A stretch of 64,000 nucleotides of DNA from contig NC_045144.1 of the NCBI RefSeq assembly GCF_008831285.2, positions 3,216,268-3,280,267 on the forward strand. Reading direction: 5' to 3'. The stretch comes from Nymphaea colorata (Eukaryota > Streptophyta > Magnoliopsida > Nymphaeales > Nymphaeaceae). The notes beneath the pieces were generated by a model that searched no databases, had not been told where the DNA came from, and was given only the letters and a program-made list of their open reading frames with translations. This document shows, piece by piece, positions 45,764-59,383 of this stretch. Both the position numbers and the translations under genes were made by a program. How positions within the stretch are numbered: the stretch's first letter is position 1; the number at the start of each line of letters is the position of its first letter.

Positions 45764-47582
45764 CAGCCAACCATGCATATTAAAAGAGATTATCTAATCG
45801 CTTTGACCTTTTCTATTTATGAATATGCATGTCTACTTTATTTATCTTTCATTTTACTTTTTACTTACAAGTTTCTTACCTTCTAAACTGGATCAAACAC
45901 CAGTTCTGCCAGAAAAGCATTGGGAGGTGGAGGAGGGAGGGTATGCAAGTGTGACCATCGTGTGCCCATAAATAAAAAAAAAAGTGTTTATTTTCACATT
46001 GCGATTTTATTTTTTTCATTTACATACAGGCATTTCTTAAAAGTTTTAAATTATATAATAATGCCCCTTTATTAGCCTATATTAAAATTTTAAAAAATTA
46101 TATTTCAAATCGTGTTAAAATTTTAAAATTATAGTTCGACCCCCTAATAAAAAATTATTAGCTCGAACGGCAGAGGTTCTGCCACTATGCAGCCTGATCC
46201 TTTGAGTGTTCCTCCTTATCAAGAATTAGAAAGGGGAAAAGGTGCAGTAAAGGTTGCTTCATGTCTAATCTATTAGTGATGACAAGATCATTGATAATGC
46301 CACGTTATTTTCTTGTCCTTAACAAGAACTTTAGTGGGCCATCCATAAGAAAAGGACTTCTTGTATCCAATCCTGGTTGCTTAGGCTCTCCAGAATTTAA
46401 ATATTGCCAATCTGTATATCTTTTTCTGTGTAATGTTTTTTTCACAAAGTTTCTATGTCGCCCTCCAAGATCTTCCTTTATCAATTTTGGAGAATGACGT
46501 GACATTTAAGAATCTAAAGGGATACTACTGCTCATTTATGTGACTTTAAAATGCCTTAATTGAGTTCTGATGCTGTTAGAAAGAGTATGAAGAAGGTTAA
46601 TATCCAACAACTACAATACACAAGCATAGGACAACAATGACAACATCATCAGTATCGGCATAGCCATCACCGTCGTCAATAATAAATGCATTAAAAAAAG
46701 ACCACCGACAAACGGAAGAGCAACAGTACTATAGTTGTACACTTATAATTTTTGTTATTTTTATCTGGAAAGGACTAATACCGGCTTCAAACATGTAATT
46801 TCACTTGATTGCAGACGACCAAGAAAAAAGTATTGTCTTCCTTTTGGTAAAAAACCAAAAAAAGAAAAAGAAAAAGGAGAGAGAGAGAGAGGGAAAGGTG
46901 AAAAAAAAAAAGCATATTTGTTGTTCTTTTTCCAGGACCTCACAGAGCTACCGTGTACAGTTAAAAAAATAGAACAATCGGAAAAAAGATTACAGAAAAA
47001 AAAAGGTGAAAAGGAATAATGCTGGAACGTGGGCCTATTCAATGGCCATAAACATTATATATATATATATATATTCAAGGAAGATGTGGGTGGCAATTAA
47101 CCACATTGGTTATCAAACAATTCCCTTCTTTTCACATTGTTATTTCTAAACAATTTTTGTCATTTACATGCATCTTAAAACTTTCAAATTTTATAATTTT
47201 TTGGCTCTACCCCTGAGGTAACAACCTGGGTTTGACCCACTGCCACGCAATTAAGTGGCCTACGTGTCTAAGAACCAGGAGGCCATTTATTGTGTTACTA
47301 TACATGAAACAGAAATATGGATGGGCTTTTGGAGTGGGGATGTTTGTCCCTTGATGAACCTCCGACCTCGTTATTGAATTGTTCTAACATGACTGACGTT
47401 GTTTGCACACAGTACTGGGTGCAATTAAATTATATCCAGTGCCATATAAAATTACAAGATCGCCATGATCTCTGTCTTTATTTAATGCACAGTACAACCA
47501 GGAATTGGGAGCTGCCAGGTCTCACATGACAATAGGTGCACCATTTTCATAACTTAATTAGTGCAGCTGTCGGCTTGAACGG

Positions 47583-48060
47583 TTTATTTTTAGTACTTTG
47601 AAAAATATTGCTTTTTTTCAAAAGATCTTGCTTATTAGATCAATCATATGGATTTCATAAGTCAAATTAGTTTTGCCTAACATGGTATATATATATATAT
47701 AAGAGTGACTTTAAAAGAGAGACCAATAGATATATCGGGAACAAAAGCCAAACTTTTTAAATATGATATTTAAAGTGATTTTTGAAAAACTAACCTTACC
47801 AATATCATTTTAAGGATATGTTGCAAATATTATTAAATTGATCATTTTTTGGGTTTTAATAGTGTTTTTATAATAAAAAACGCATGACTCTCGTTGCATC
47901 AACATTTTAATAATAGAAAAATCAATATTTTTTTATAAAAACAACTTGGTTCAAAGCATGTATCAAAATAGTTTATATACATATTCAAAATCAAAATACC
48001 TGCTGTTATTTATCTTTTTGAAATTTAAGAAAATAATAATGACAATTTTTATAATTTCGT
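47583..48060. repeat. Nearly identical tract shared with 38447-38930
   Basis: About 480 bp show no differences by eye except in an AT run. This contrasts with several percent difference in neighbouring parts of the two units. Confidence 0.6.
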
Positions 48061-48632
48061 TAATTTTCTCATGAGGACAAGCTTCTATATGTAAAAGTGA
48101 TGTTGATGTTTTATATCGTAGTGTTTCATTTCAAAAGCAATTAATAAGGAAACCAATTTTGACCAGATTGTCCCAAATTTTGTTTATTTAAGATATTTGG
48201 ACATTAGATTCTCACATCCCATTGTTAGGATAATCCAAGAAACTTTGTTCTTTCTTGTACGCAAGTTATCCCAACTATAAGTCGTTTGACACACACTAGT
48301 CCCAACAGTAAGTTGTTATACTATATATATCCAGACATTTGTACCTACTGTAGACTTTTTCTTTCTGTCTTCATGTTGCGCGATAAATCTCATGAAAGCC
48401 CAATGCTATGCAGCATAATTCCCTAAGTATTGCTCTCTAAAAATCTGCATTGGACAAGAAATTTATAATGTTTGCTTTTACCAGCTGTAGTAAGATACTG
48501 GAAATCAGTTTGGAGGAAGATTTAGTTATTTCCCTTAATAAATCAAATTGGGTAAGATTGAACAGTAAGCTTGTTCCGTCACAAAAGTCATGAGTACGAC
48601 TGTGCAGTTGTTGGGTGTGCAATACGCATGCT

Positions 48633-48968
48633 TAGGGCTGCATAACAAGTCGATCCAGCATGAGTTCAAATATATGCTCGAAATGTTAAACGAGTCGAGT
48701 TCGAGCTGTAAGGACTCGACTACATAAAGAATATTGAATTTTAATAACAAAATAATTAAACGAGTTAATTGATTTAAAAGAAAAGATACATGCTTAACAT
48801 AAACAAGTTAAACAAGTCAAACGAGTCTACTTTGAGCCGGACATTGTATTGTTGAGTCCAGCTCATGCTTATTCCGTCGAAATAGATTGGAGTTGGAGCT
48901 TGAGCTTTCTGAGTCGATCAAGCTCAAGCTGGCCCAACTCAAGCTCCACTCAGCATATGTGAAGCCCT
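48633..48968. mobile_element. hAT-type MITE with TAGGGCT ends (unit B copy)
   Basis: Counterpart of 39916-40283 with the same ends, shortened by internal deletions. It lies at the matching place in unit B. Confidence 0.7.
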
Positions 48969-49907
48969 CGACATGATACCTACACATGTAAATATATTTA
49001 TCACCACATGATTTAAATTCATAACTTCCACAACTACAAATGTCTGATAAAATTATACCCCCCAATTTTGGCAGTGGCTGCAAGATTAGAATCTGTACGT
49101 GAAGACTTAAGACATCATTTTTACTAAGGGACATCAAATCAATGTACTTTCCTTGATATTATTGCAGTTTTTGAACAATCACATCGCGAAAACGCCGCAT
49201 TGGGATTGGAGTTTGCATTTCAAAGCACAACAACACACATCATAAGGGGATGCTTGACAAACAAGTCCTTCTCTAATGGCACAAGATCTGGCCAAGCAAC
49301 AGCCCCATGTGAAATTCAGACGTCCCTCGACCAATACCATGTGTTATGTGTTAGAAGTCCCCATCCAGCATCTCCCTTTGCACAAGGACAACACCGGTAC
49401 ACTCACAACCTCATCTCAATTATTTTTTTTAATTTTCTCCTACCGCTTCTTGTCTCATTCAAATGGCCTTGGCCTTCCTCTGGATACAGCTAATTAATAT
49501 CCTAGAACATTGACATCTATCCATTCTGTAGCTGTAATTGGATATGAAATTGAGTGCAAATATCATACGTTAATCGAATGCAGATAGGATCTGCGGTGAC
49601 TTATTTTTTGATAGAATATTTAGGTCCATGAAGCGATGAATGTGGCCTATTCTCACATGCATGTGGTTCGCTTTTAGGCCATGACTGCATCTGAATACCA
49701 TCAGATTCAGATTTTGTCAGATTCATATTGTCATGAAAGTGTCAAATCCAATTGCAGACAGCAGGAAGGGACACCATAATACTTAGTCTGACATAGGAAG
49801 ATGAAAACAGAGAGTTGCCAATATATCAGGAGATAGATTGAGAATTTCCAATTCTTTTTTCTTGAAGTCTGTTATTTTTCATTATAGAACTGATTAATAC
49901 ATAAGCT

Positions 49908-50361
49908 TAGAGATGTCAACGGATCAAATTCAAGTCTGATATAATCTTAATTGTATCAACCTTTTTAAATATTAACATGAATTCAAATTTGAAAATGAAC
50001 AATGAAAGGTCATATATTCAAAATTTAAATGTGAATTCAATTTCACAATCCAAAACTGATTCGAATCCGATTTGTAAATTTATATCCAAATCTGAATTCG
50101 AATTTTGAACCAAATCTGACCGATTTTCAAAATGTAAGAGCATTAAGTATATGATATTTACTTAAAACTAAATTTGATCTGAATCCAATCAGATATTTTT
50201 GTATATATGAATCTAAATCTGAATCCGTTCAGATGTCATTTCTTAAATCTGAATCAGATCCGATCATTTTTCAGTTGGATATTAATTTTTTTTTTCATAT
50301 CCAATTTTTTTAGAATAGTTTGGTAGGATGTCCGATCCAAATTAGATATATGACAACCCAA
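49908..50361. mobile_element. GATGTCAA-family non-autonomous element, unit B copy
   Basis: Counterpart of 41224-41687. Flanked by cataagct and cataaact (7 of 8), which supports an 8-bp target duplication for this family. Confidence 0.7.
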
Positions 50362-50765
50362 CATAAACTGTTGAAAAATGAAAGAATAATTCTAAATGGA
50401 AATGATGTCCTTTCGAGAAATTGCTAAGGGTAGATATGTATGACAGGTGTCCCGTTATAAAGTAGAGATTTTAAATTTTGTGAAAATGCAAAAGGGTTCA
50501 TGATTTTTCTCGACAAAACACAATAATTGACATTATGGAAGGACATCTTTTGTTCTCTTGCGTGCCAACTAGAAAGTTGGCCTCTTTTCTGTGACTGATG
50601 CAAGTGAAAAAGTTAAAGTAATAAGCTGAGGGACAAGAGGCTGGACCAGATGCGTAAAATGAAACTAAACCCACTCTGCTTTTGGACGGTGAATGAGGTC
50701 CACCATGGATCTGTTTGATTATATACCTCACGATTCTCTTAGATAAATATAATGTAGAGATTGTT

Positions 50766-51305
50766 GGAGTTTGAAGCTTAATTTATAAGTATAATAGACT
50801 TCGATAATTTTCGTGAATTCAAATAATTTTGTATATATGTTAAGAATGAACTGATTTTTTTGTAAGGACCTTTATCTAATTAGGCATTTTGTAGGTTTGT
50901 CCTAATTTTTATGTTTACCATGGGGCGGTTTCTTGTAAACTTCGATCTTTCTATGATAACGAAATCTCTGTGCAACTGTGGATGCAAGAGAACCTTATCC
51001 CCAAACGACCTAAAATCCTTATGTCTTCTTCTTTTGGAGTTTGAAGCTTAATTTATACTTAATAGGCATCCAGAATTCTCGTGAATCCAAAATAATTTTG
51101 TATCTCTGTTAAGAATGAACTGAATTTTTTGTAAGGACCTTTATCTAATTAGGCCTTTTGAAGGTTTGTCCTAATTTTTATGTTTACGAGGGAGCAGTTT
51201 CTTGAGATCTTTGATCTTTCTGTGAAAATGAAATCTGTGTGGAGCTGTGGATGCTGGAGAACCTTGTCTCCAAACAACGTAAAATCCTTATGTCTTTTTT
51301 TCTTC
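50766..51305. repeat. 270-bp tandem duplication inside unit B
   Basis: ggagtttgaagcttaattta starts at 50766 and again at 51036, and similarity continues through aaaatccttatgtctt in both. Unit A has one copy (from about 42093), so this arose after the large duplication. Confidence 0.85.
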
Positions 51306-52045
51306 TTCTCCATTTTCTTTTCTTGGTGTTGTAAGAGAGAAAAAGGGTCTCGTTCCTAGAGATACAATCGAAATTGTACTTACGTTTTAAGAGCAACATC
51401 CAGGAGTCTCGATGCATAAAATGAGATCCGGGTGGATTTCATTACCATTCTTAATAAGTTCCTGAACTTGTATATAAAAGATGTTTAATTTTACCTGCAA
51501 GGGCTCCAAACACCTCATGACTAGCTAGACGACATTGCTTAAAGCTTGCAAGTTAACCCGTGCATAATTAAAGACTTATAGTATGCATCTCATGTTACCA
51601 AATCCAAAAAAACGAACACACACACAGAGGCCTAATTAAATCTTGATCAAGCTCACCGGTACAAAATACATAATACTAATTAAATCTGGATCAAGTGGAC
51701 CGATGCAAAATAATTGACACTTAAAAAAATTTAATCTCATTTGGGAGTCAGAGGGAACCAAGGGGCTTTAGCATCTTTTTCAAGCTGTGAGTTGTTAACA
51801 TCTTGCTCACTCGGAATTTAAATGTCATTTTCCAAATTGTTAAAAAATTATACCTTCCTAAAAAAAGTAGGAGAAACATTAAAAAAAATGTATTAAAACA
51901 ATTTAGTCTGAATTATGATGTGAACTATTAAACATCACAGGATGTACAAGACATGAAAGGGACTTTTAGGGACAGGGATGGAGACGGGGTAGGGGCTACA
52001 AAAGGTGGGTCCAAAACTAGATTCCCGTCTCTTAGTTCTGGCTAC

Positions 52046-54508
52046 TACAAATTTAGAGTCCGTTGGTGGGTAAATCATCAAAATTACTTTGAAACAAAAG
52101 AAAAATCAAATCTAAATAAAGAAACTTTCTATTCTTATTTTATTTCACAAGTTGTATCATGTACCACATGATTTGCATCCTAATAAATGGTTGATTCTCT
52201 TGTCATCACATAAACAGAAACATATTCATGTATGTAGGTGGGTGCATGTGGCAAAACTATGCCCATTTGTCTTGCATCTCTTTTTTAATGGCCTTTAAAA
52301 GCAAACCAATTGTCTGATTGAAAATTGCTGGAGAAAAGAAGGGGATAATAAATTAATTCAATTTGCTCATAGTTGTCTGCTTATTCTAAAGAAATCAAGT
52401 GATTAATATTTGGCTTGATAGTTTGTTTTTAAACCACCAAAATATCAATCAGAAATCAGACACATGCATGGCATGTGCCACTCTGAGCTACAGGGTTCAA
52501 GTAAGATAGAAGAAGAAGGCTCTAGTTGAGGCTTCGATGAAGAAAGAAGATGAAGACCTATCACCAATATTGCAGCCAAATGAAAATTGCCAAAAAGAGT
52601 TAGGAAGGCCAAACCCTGCAAACTCGCAACATGTCACAAGCCTCTAGTATTCGTCTCAAAATTGATACCAACCCAATATTTAATTAAACAAGGTTTTTTT
52701 TTTCTTCTTTTAGATGTAAAGAGACATATCCAGTTATAACAGATAGTTTATAATGTGAGTAAGGCCTTTTATGGCATACAGGTAGAAAATTAATGGACCT
52801 TCATGTACGGTGTTCTTGGTACCTTTACTTTCTTCTGGATGAAAACCCAAAATGGATAGAAGAAAATCACAAGAGATGCTTCTCACAGGCAGTCCAGAGA
52901 TTCTATTAATGAAACAACAGGAAGAATGAGTCAGCCTCACAGAGGACAAAGCTTCAATAAGCGGTAACGTGCAAACAAATTAAGGTGTGATGACAAGGTT
53001 GAAAAACGCCAGCTTCAAGAGCAAGGACTTGCAGTTCCAAGAACGCATTTTTTTTAACTAATAAATCAACTTCGAAGAAGGCATAAATTTGTCTCGTGGG
53101 TGTTATGTTTCTGCATCTTAAGTGATGGGATGAAGTACCTAAGTTGAAGGATGCACTATGTCACTACTGATGCCAATGCAGCCCAAGGCCTTGGAAGTAG
53201 GGGTAATGGAGGGGCCTTTGAGCCTCTTTTCCATGTGGCGTGTTGTTAACCTGATCACCTGCAGTGGAAGCCTAAATTTGACGGTGAAAATCTAATTTTA
53301 AGTCCCAAGTTGTGCCAAACATATATTTGGTTTATGTTGATTGGAAAGAATCTCATAACCATTTTTTTCAAGCAAATAACAGGAAGGGATGAGGCAGAGC
53401 TCTACCAGCTTATGTTAGGAGATGCCATCAAGCACCCAAGATGTCGCACCGCTTGGAAATAAAAAATGAAATTTGTTCCTGATGCAATGTTCATGACAGT
53501 TATGATATTTAGCTAGTTAGAAACCAAAAGAAATTAGTCAATTCCCTTTGTCGGGGGGGGGAGGCGGATGGTGCGGCGGTTGGAGCGGAGATGGTAGGCA
53601 GCCAGTATCATTTTGAATTTCTAGGGCATCGAGCTGAAGCATGGTGGGGTACAACACCTTCAGGCACTGAAGTCAGACCCTATACCGTAGGGAGATAACG
53701 GGTTGGGTGGTAGCTTTAGCCTTCTGTCTGGCGATGAGAAACCCAGCTAACCCAGAAAAGCAATAGGTCAACTTTGATTGAATGTTTTTCTCCTTTATAT
53801 ACATCGTTTGTATCCCTTTGTCAGAAGCTTTACAAGAAAAGTGACGTGTAGACGATGTCACTAAAAGGCATATTCAACTTAAACACCTTTTTCTATCAAA
53901 TAGAGCAGCAAGAGAGTGTATTTTGTTAGCTAAGATAGAAATTACTATGGATAAAGCACATCTGTAGCCTATTAATATGCAATAATAGGTCAATAGGTCT
54001 TTGTGGCAGAACATGTCAAATCATCAAGTACTTGGCCGACAGTACGCAGTAAATTCTAGTCATAGTGTAGTAAGAATTAATCAAAAGTTTTCAAAGTAAT
54101 TTTATCCAAACCCATTTTGTTTTTATGTACTCCCAATCAATACAAACATCATGTTAAGCATATGGCCTTATTGAAAGAAATGGAGTTACCAATAAAGGAT
54201 TGATTTTACTGGTAATAACATTTTTTGGGTAAATATAATGAACAAGAAAGTTAGGATGGTAAAAGTCTTCATAAAAGAGTTTCCATGGCTGAACAACATA
54301 AAAAATTGCATGCATCATTAAATTAATAAGATTAGAGTGCAATCGCATGTGTTGAAGATTAAATGCACTCTAGTTAAAATTAAGGCTATAATCAAAAAAT
54401 TGTTTCTATTTTATTATATTCCATATATCAGTATCCTAGTTGAATTGTTGAAGCTTCATTTTCTGGTTTAAATTTTGTTAGACACAAATACAAAGAAGAG
54501 AGGGAGAG
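52046..54508. other. Intergenic, no gene recognised
   Basis: Unique AT-rich sequence right of the duplication. A run of nine G lies near 53556 in a short GC-rich patch. No ORF with a recognisable product. Confidence 0.45.
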
Positions 54509-54660
54509 CACTACAACAAAAAGGACCATTAGGCATGGTCAAACCTGTGTACGATAGATCCAAAACTGTGGCTGAACAGCCAAAATCTTTTTTGTTGCTG
54601 TCAACTAAAGTGACCATGCAACAACCTTATAGCTATTGACCTTCGACCATGATTTAGACT
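54509..54660 (+). mobile_element. Second CACTA-type terminus
   Basis: CACTACAACAAAAAGG at 54509 is preceded by gag. Downstream are repeated catggtc, gctattg and accatg phrases like a subterminal repeat zone. No opposite end was found in the window. Confidence 0.55.
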
Positions 54661-57200
54661 GTGGCTGCTACTTGCAATAGCTACAAGTACTTATGCATTA
54701 GCCATGGTTATTGTTACTATTCTACATTTGTGATGTGTCTGTGTTATATATATATATATATATATATAGTTAACACCATAATAAGCTGTTACATTACAAA
54801 AGAAATTGTTTATGCATTTCAATATTACAGAAAAGTTACATGAGAATATTAAGAAAAAAGGCCTTGTGATTTCCTCGAGGCATGTTACTGCTCAGTATCA
54901 TGGTTGTTGATGGTGGAAGGCATATAAAAGAGTAAGGTCAAGTGAATGAGGAACAACATCTTTGCCAATTCTTGGCTTCCATTAATGGCGCTGGTGGCTG
55001 CATTTTATCTTCATTCAATCAAAGGCAGTTCTCCTTTGCCTCCCCTCCTTAGTGCAGATAAGAGAAAATGGTGCTGCATGAAGTACATGTCATGCAAAAT
55101 ATATTGTAACAAGAGATACGAACAACAACACTAACACATAAAGCAAAACAATGAACTGAAGTTACTATATTGATCATAGTTTCCTTGTTAAATCCTACTT
55201 CATTCATTGTGTCGGAAGAAGGAAAATTTGAAAGAAGATTCCAAACAGATTTTATTTCTTGCACCATAAAAGTTCAGAAGGTCAGTTAAACTTTTTACCT
55301 GAATGATAGCAACATAACGAAAACTATCAGCCCATTTTCTATTAAAAAACATTAAAAAGCATACCAAAATACAGAATTCTTGCTCAAAATAAAATTGACC
55401 TTATGAAATCAACCTCCCAAATATGAGATAAGCAGAAGTAGTAAGGACATCCAGAAAGCAGTCTAACCAAGAAAGATCAACATTGATTGGGGAATTAAAA
55501 TGCAAGAATATTTACATTTTAGGCCATAGAAATCACATACTGGCCAAATGATTTAGTCCCAAGTTCAGCTACAATGCAGAAAGTAACCAAAACATCCCTT
55601 TTATGAGTAGAAACCTGAAAATAATGTATTTGATACACAAGAGGGAGGCTGTTAATGAGAATGATTTTTAGAGAATTTTTATTCTATATAAAGTCAAAAT
55701 GAAGATTTTTTTTTTTACAAAAAATTAAGTTTTAACTAACTTGATGATTCACTTCAATGTAAAGTGATATGAAAATCCCAAAGGATAGAGAAGCATAAAG
55801 ATTAGTCATGTGATCATGAGAGGTTTCCTATCCATCTTTTTTTACCTGCAAGAATGCACATATGCAAAAGATGAAAGGATATGCATGTTTATGTAAATAA
55901 TTCCTAACTTTGTGCTCTCAATGAGTTTTTAAAATGGTCCCTCTGATACCTAGTACATATTCATGGTAGTTCATATAAAATTCAGAAAGCAGCCTAACAT
56001 TTTATGTTGATCATTGTCAAGGTGCCTGTAAAGCCTTTACATTTGATGCTCTATAGTGATTAAAAAGATAAGTTGGTTCATACCTCATTCCTCATAGAAA
56101 ACCAAGAAGTAGTTTGAAGGATAGAATTCAATGTGGAAAGAAGAAGGCATACCAACTACTTTGCCAGTGCCCAGAGCAAAGTCCAAATAAGAGTAAGTGA
56201 ATGACATGTTGCAGAAATGGAGAACTATAAGTTTGGTTGGAAACATATTTTCATCAAAAGTTTAATACACCCTATGTAAAAAACAAAAGTAAAATGAACA
56301 ACTTTTCACCTACCTATGAGGCGGTGCCTTTTCTGCTGGCTGTTAATCAACACGTGCAAGCAATCCAAGGCGAGCCCACTTTTTAATGAATGAATCATTC
56401 CATCTAATATAATAAGCAACTACAACCACTGTCAAACAATTGGAATGATGAATCCTGTCAAGTGTGTGATCATGAGCATTTGTTAGAGAACTAATACTTG
56501 CAATGCATGAAATGATGTATGCTTGTTTACTAAAAAGTTTTCATATATAAACAGATTTACATTTCTTTGACATCCAACAATCAATATATAAGTTGATTTA
56601 AGCAGTTAAAATTTTGGAAAAATGTCTAACCATTTAAGACAATGGGGACAATTGATATTTGATAAAACTACATCAAGAGAGAGAGAAAGAGAGAGAGAGA
56701 GAGACCCAACAAAATGTAAATTCATTGAAGAAAAACAAGTTCGGATGACAAGGTGTCACTAAGAAACAAAAGCAATAGAAGAAAAGAAGAAGAGGTACAT
56801 AAGAGAAAAATTAGCAAACAAACAAGAACAAAAAATAACAAGAAAAATAGAAAAATGAAGAGGCAGGATAGAGAAAGAGAGCTAGTAAGAAGCTAAAATC
56901 ATCCTCCAACCAATGTGAAGGGCAAAGTGGACGTCAACATAGATGATACATTCAACTGAAGCTACATTTCTTGTCAACTCTTTGAGCATTTGGTTTTTGA
57001 GCTTTTCTATCCACCACCATCAATTGATGAGCCAAGACATCAAGGTAACTCACCAACCATTATTGACGGAGGACAAAGGAGAAAGGAGAAAGGAGATGGA
57101 ACTGCCTTGGGGAGATGCAGGAGGGGAGGATGAGAAGGAGGGAAGGTAAGGTAGCAGAAAGAAAGTGATGGGAGAAAGGGTAGACAACAAAATGGTTGCA
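54661..57200. other. Intergenic, no gene recognised
   Basis: AT-rich. Contains a (TA)n run at about 54747-54768 and an imperfect (GA)n run at 56678-56703. If the terminus at 54509 belongs to a long CACTA element, this could be its interior, but no transposase frame is visible. Confidence 0.4.
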
Positions 57201-57700
57201 TTATCAACAATGGCTTGACCATATTCATTTCATTTTACTTTTATCTTTCTTCCATCTTTCAGTTGGACCACTTTTAAGTTGCTTCGTCCTCTTGCCTTGT
57301 GCTCATTTTAACAAATTCCTGTAAAAAATGTCAATAACATGTAATTAGTTAATATATCAGCACCAATGGCACAACTTCACAACAAAAGACCATGATCAGT
57401 TTAGGAAGCTTCCATGCTTCCATGCTTCCATCTTTTTCAAATGAACTAAATGTTGAATATTCAACGTGTGTCATAATTATTAGTACCTGTCATGCACAAG
57501 ACCATACATATAGACAAATAGAATGCACAAATAATTACATGCACATGAGATATGATGAAAGAATTGGATATGGATAAGTGAGAATTAAGAACAAATTAAG
57601 AACTCATGGCATTACATAATTGCAATGAAAATTGACAACCACTAAAAAAAAACTACTAAAACGTTCTCATTACATGAGTCAAATTATTGATAAAAGAAAA

Positions 57701-58036
57701 TTAATCAACATACGAAAGGATGTAGATTCGTAAGAAATTTTTCATGGCTTTATTGAGCTCTTCACTTCGAACATAAGAATGTTCAACAACTTTCTTCATT
57801 GATTTTATTGATGGTGTGCATTCACTATCATCATCATCTGAATCTGGGACAATGTATGACCACCATTCATCTTGTTCTTCAGTGTCAAGAACAATATTTG
57901 ATAATGTGAGATATTGTTCTTTGCTATCAAGGACAACCTCTAGTGAAAGTTCATCATCTTGTTTCTTGGTGTTTGAGATGACTTCTAGTAAAAGTCGATC
58001 ATCCTGTAATGGTACAACTTCATCTTTTTCAGTCAT
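57701..58036 (-). CDS. Acidic 111-residue open frame, unrecognised (unit 1 only)
   Basis: Begins MTEKDEVVPLQDDRLLLEV and contains three loosely repeated segments (ISNTKKQDDELSLEV, LDSKEQYLTLSNIV, LDTEEQDEWWSYIV), an acidic run DSDDDDSE and a basic end. The internal repeat and strong acidity suggest either a real small protein or a first exon of the decayed transposase gene. Unit 2 lacks the segment entirely (a junction at about 60320 joins its flanks). No domain recognised. Confidence 0.3.
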   Translation of the reverse strand: MTEKDEVVPLQDDRLLLEVISNTKKQDDELSLEVVLDSKEQYLTLSNIVLDTEEQDEWWSYIVPDSDDDDSECTPSIKSMKKVVEHSYVRSEELNKAMKNFLRIYILSYVD

Positions 58037-58159
58037 TGTGAAGATAACATTATAACACTATATCAAAATCGTAGAAACTTGGGCCATTTGTAAGAAGATT
58101 AGGCTACGAAAATTCCAGTTAATCCCTGATGGCTACCGTCATTCACAAATAGAAAAGAA

Positions 58160-58310
58160 TCTAAATAATCAATTTGGTGACCAGCATCATGTACTGTCTA
58201 AGGGGTACTATAAAAATAGATGGAGATTTAAATGTAGAGAGAAAAAGAGACAAACGATGCTCACCAGTGGTGTCTGTACGATGCTTTAGACTCTTACTCC
58301 TCAATCATTG
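58160..58310. repeat. 162-bp minisatellite, single worn copy (unit 1)
   Basis: Contains aaaaatagatggagat and the gtgtctgtacgatgctt phrase once. Compare four to five copies in unit 2 and three in unit 3. Confidence 0.6.
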
Positions 58311-58884
58311 GGAGGAAAAGGGAAAAAAAGTAGAGGAGACGAAGAAAGCTCCCTTCATATGCCCTTTTCACTTTTTCCTCTATTGGCCTCCTTGTTTTTG
58401 ATTTCTTTCCTTTTCCTTTTTCTTTTCCATCATTTGTGCTATGTATATAATAAATTATTTGAATGACTCTCTAAAACTCAGTTTTTTAAAAAAATTAATT
58501 TAATGAAAGCAAGTTTTTTCTTTTTTAAGTAGTTTTAAAAATTGGTTTGTGTTTGGGTAAGACACTGGCACATCTAAGACCTGATTTTGTAAGCAAAACC
58601 ACATTTTACCTCAAAAATGTTGTCATCCAAATGCAATTCAATCCGACAGTTTATATAGTGTTATATCGTGTCTTGTTTTTGCTTTTGCAATACCTGATAA
58701 AGAGTATCACTCTGTCCCAAAATTTTTTATACCAAGTACAAAATAAATACAAAGTCAAATGATGTGATCATGTTGTAAGCTGGATTACCTTCACCCTGTA
58801 TTTGATATATTGACCCATTACCTCTTAAATTTTATAATACAACACATGTTACATCGAAAATTTTTATCAAACTACACACATGCA

Positions 58885-59185
58885 AGAAATGACATCCTCA
58901 TCTAGTATCACCAGGCCACCGTCGTGATCCAATTTGATTAAGTCCCCTTTCCATTTCAAGTTCATCTATAGCAATTCTAAACGCAATTTCATATGATCGA
59001 GCTTCATGCCATTCATTATTACGTTTACTGCTTCCACTAACAACATTAATTATATATGTTAATTATTTAACAAAATTATGAACATCGATAATATCTTTTG
59101 AAGCTGTAACAAGAACTAGTCATAATTTGTGAGCAAAACAATGAACATAATACACATAAAGACATTCATTCAACATGTAAATACT
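58885..59185 (-). pseudogene. hAT transposase fragment (DUF4371/TTF-type), unit 1
   Basis: Minus-strand translation gives YVYYVHCFAHKL, then LVLVTASKDIIDVHNFVK, INVVSGSSKRNNEWHEARS, then IAIDELEMERGLNQIGSRRW and PGDTR. This is the plant hAT-family protein with a TTF-type zinc finger (YxYYVHCFAHxLQLALV, INIV..SCKR, GRGxNQxGxLQRxGDTRW). In-frame stops are present. hAT transposases move DNA elements by cut-and-paste; this piece is inactive. Confidence 0.82.
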
Positions 59186-59226
59186 ATAACACTACATAAC
59201 ACTATAACACTATATAACACTACACA
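59186..59226. repeat. actataacac microsatellite-like block (unit 1)
   Basis: Irregular repeats of actataacactacata. The unit 2 block (about 61914-61996) is twice as long, and the unit 3 block begins at the window edge (63990). Confidence 0.75.
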
Positions 59227-59383
59227 ATTCTCAAATTCGTGCTATACTTTTTGATCCAGTGTATGTGGAAACATCAATGTAGCCTGATTTGCCTTGTTTT
59301 GTTTTTGACTTTACATACAATTGAGCATAGCACACTCAAAAGTGTGACGTGTGGGTCACAAAAACATAGATTAAAATATGTAC

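Larger units (their letters stand above)
43137..52045. repeat. Segmental tandem duplication, unit B (8.9 kb)
   Basis: Direct repeat of unit A, from agaaggatttggatgccg at 43137 to ggctac at 52041-52045, after which unique sequence (tacaaatttag) begins. It is shorter than A because three segments present in A are absent. Segments present only in B are a ~195-bp insertion (45571-45763), a 45-bp stretch near 47212 and a 270-bp internal tandem duplication (50766-51305). It contains a 5' portion of the serine-rich gene, with no other recognisable gene. Confidence 0.92.
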
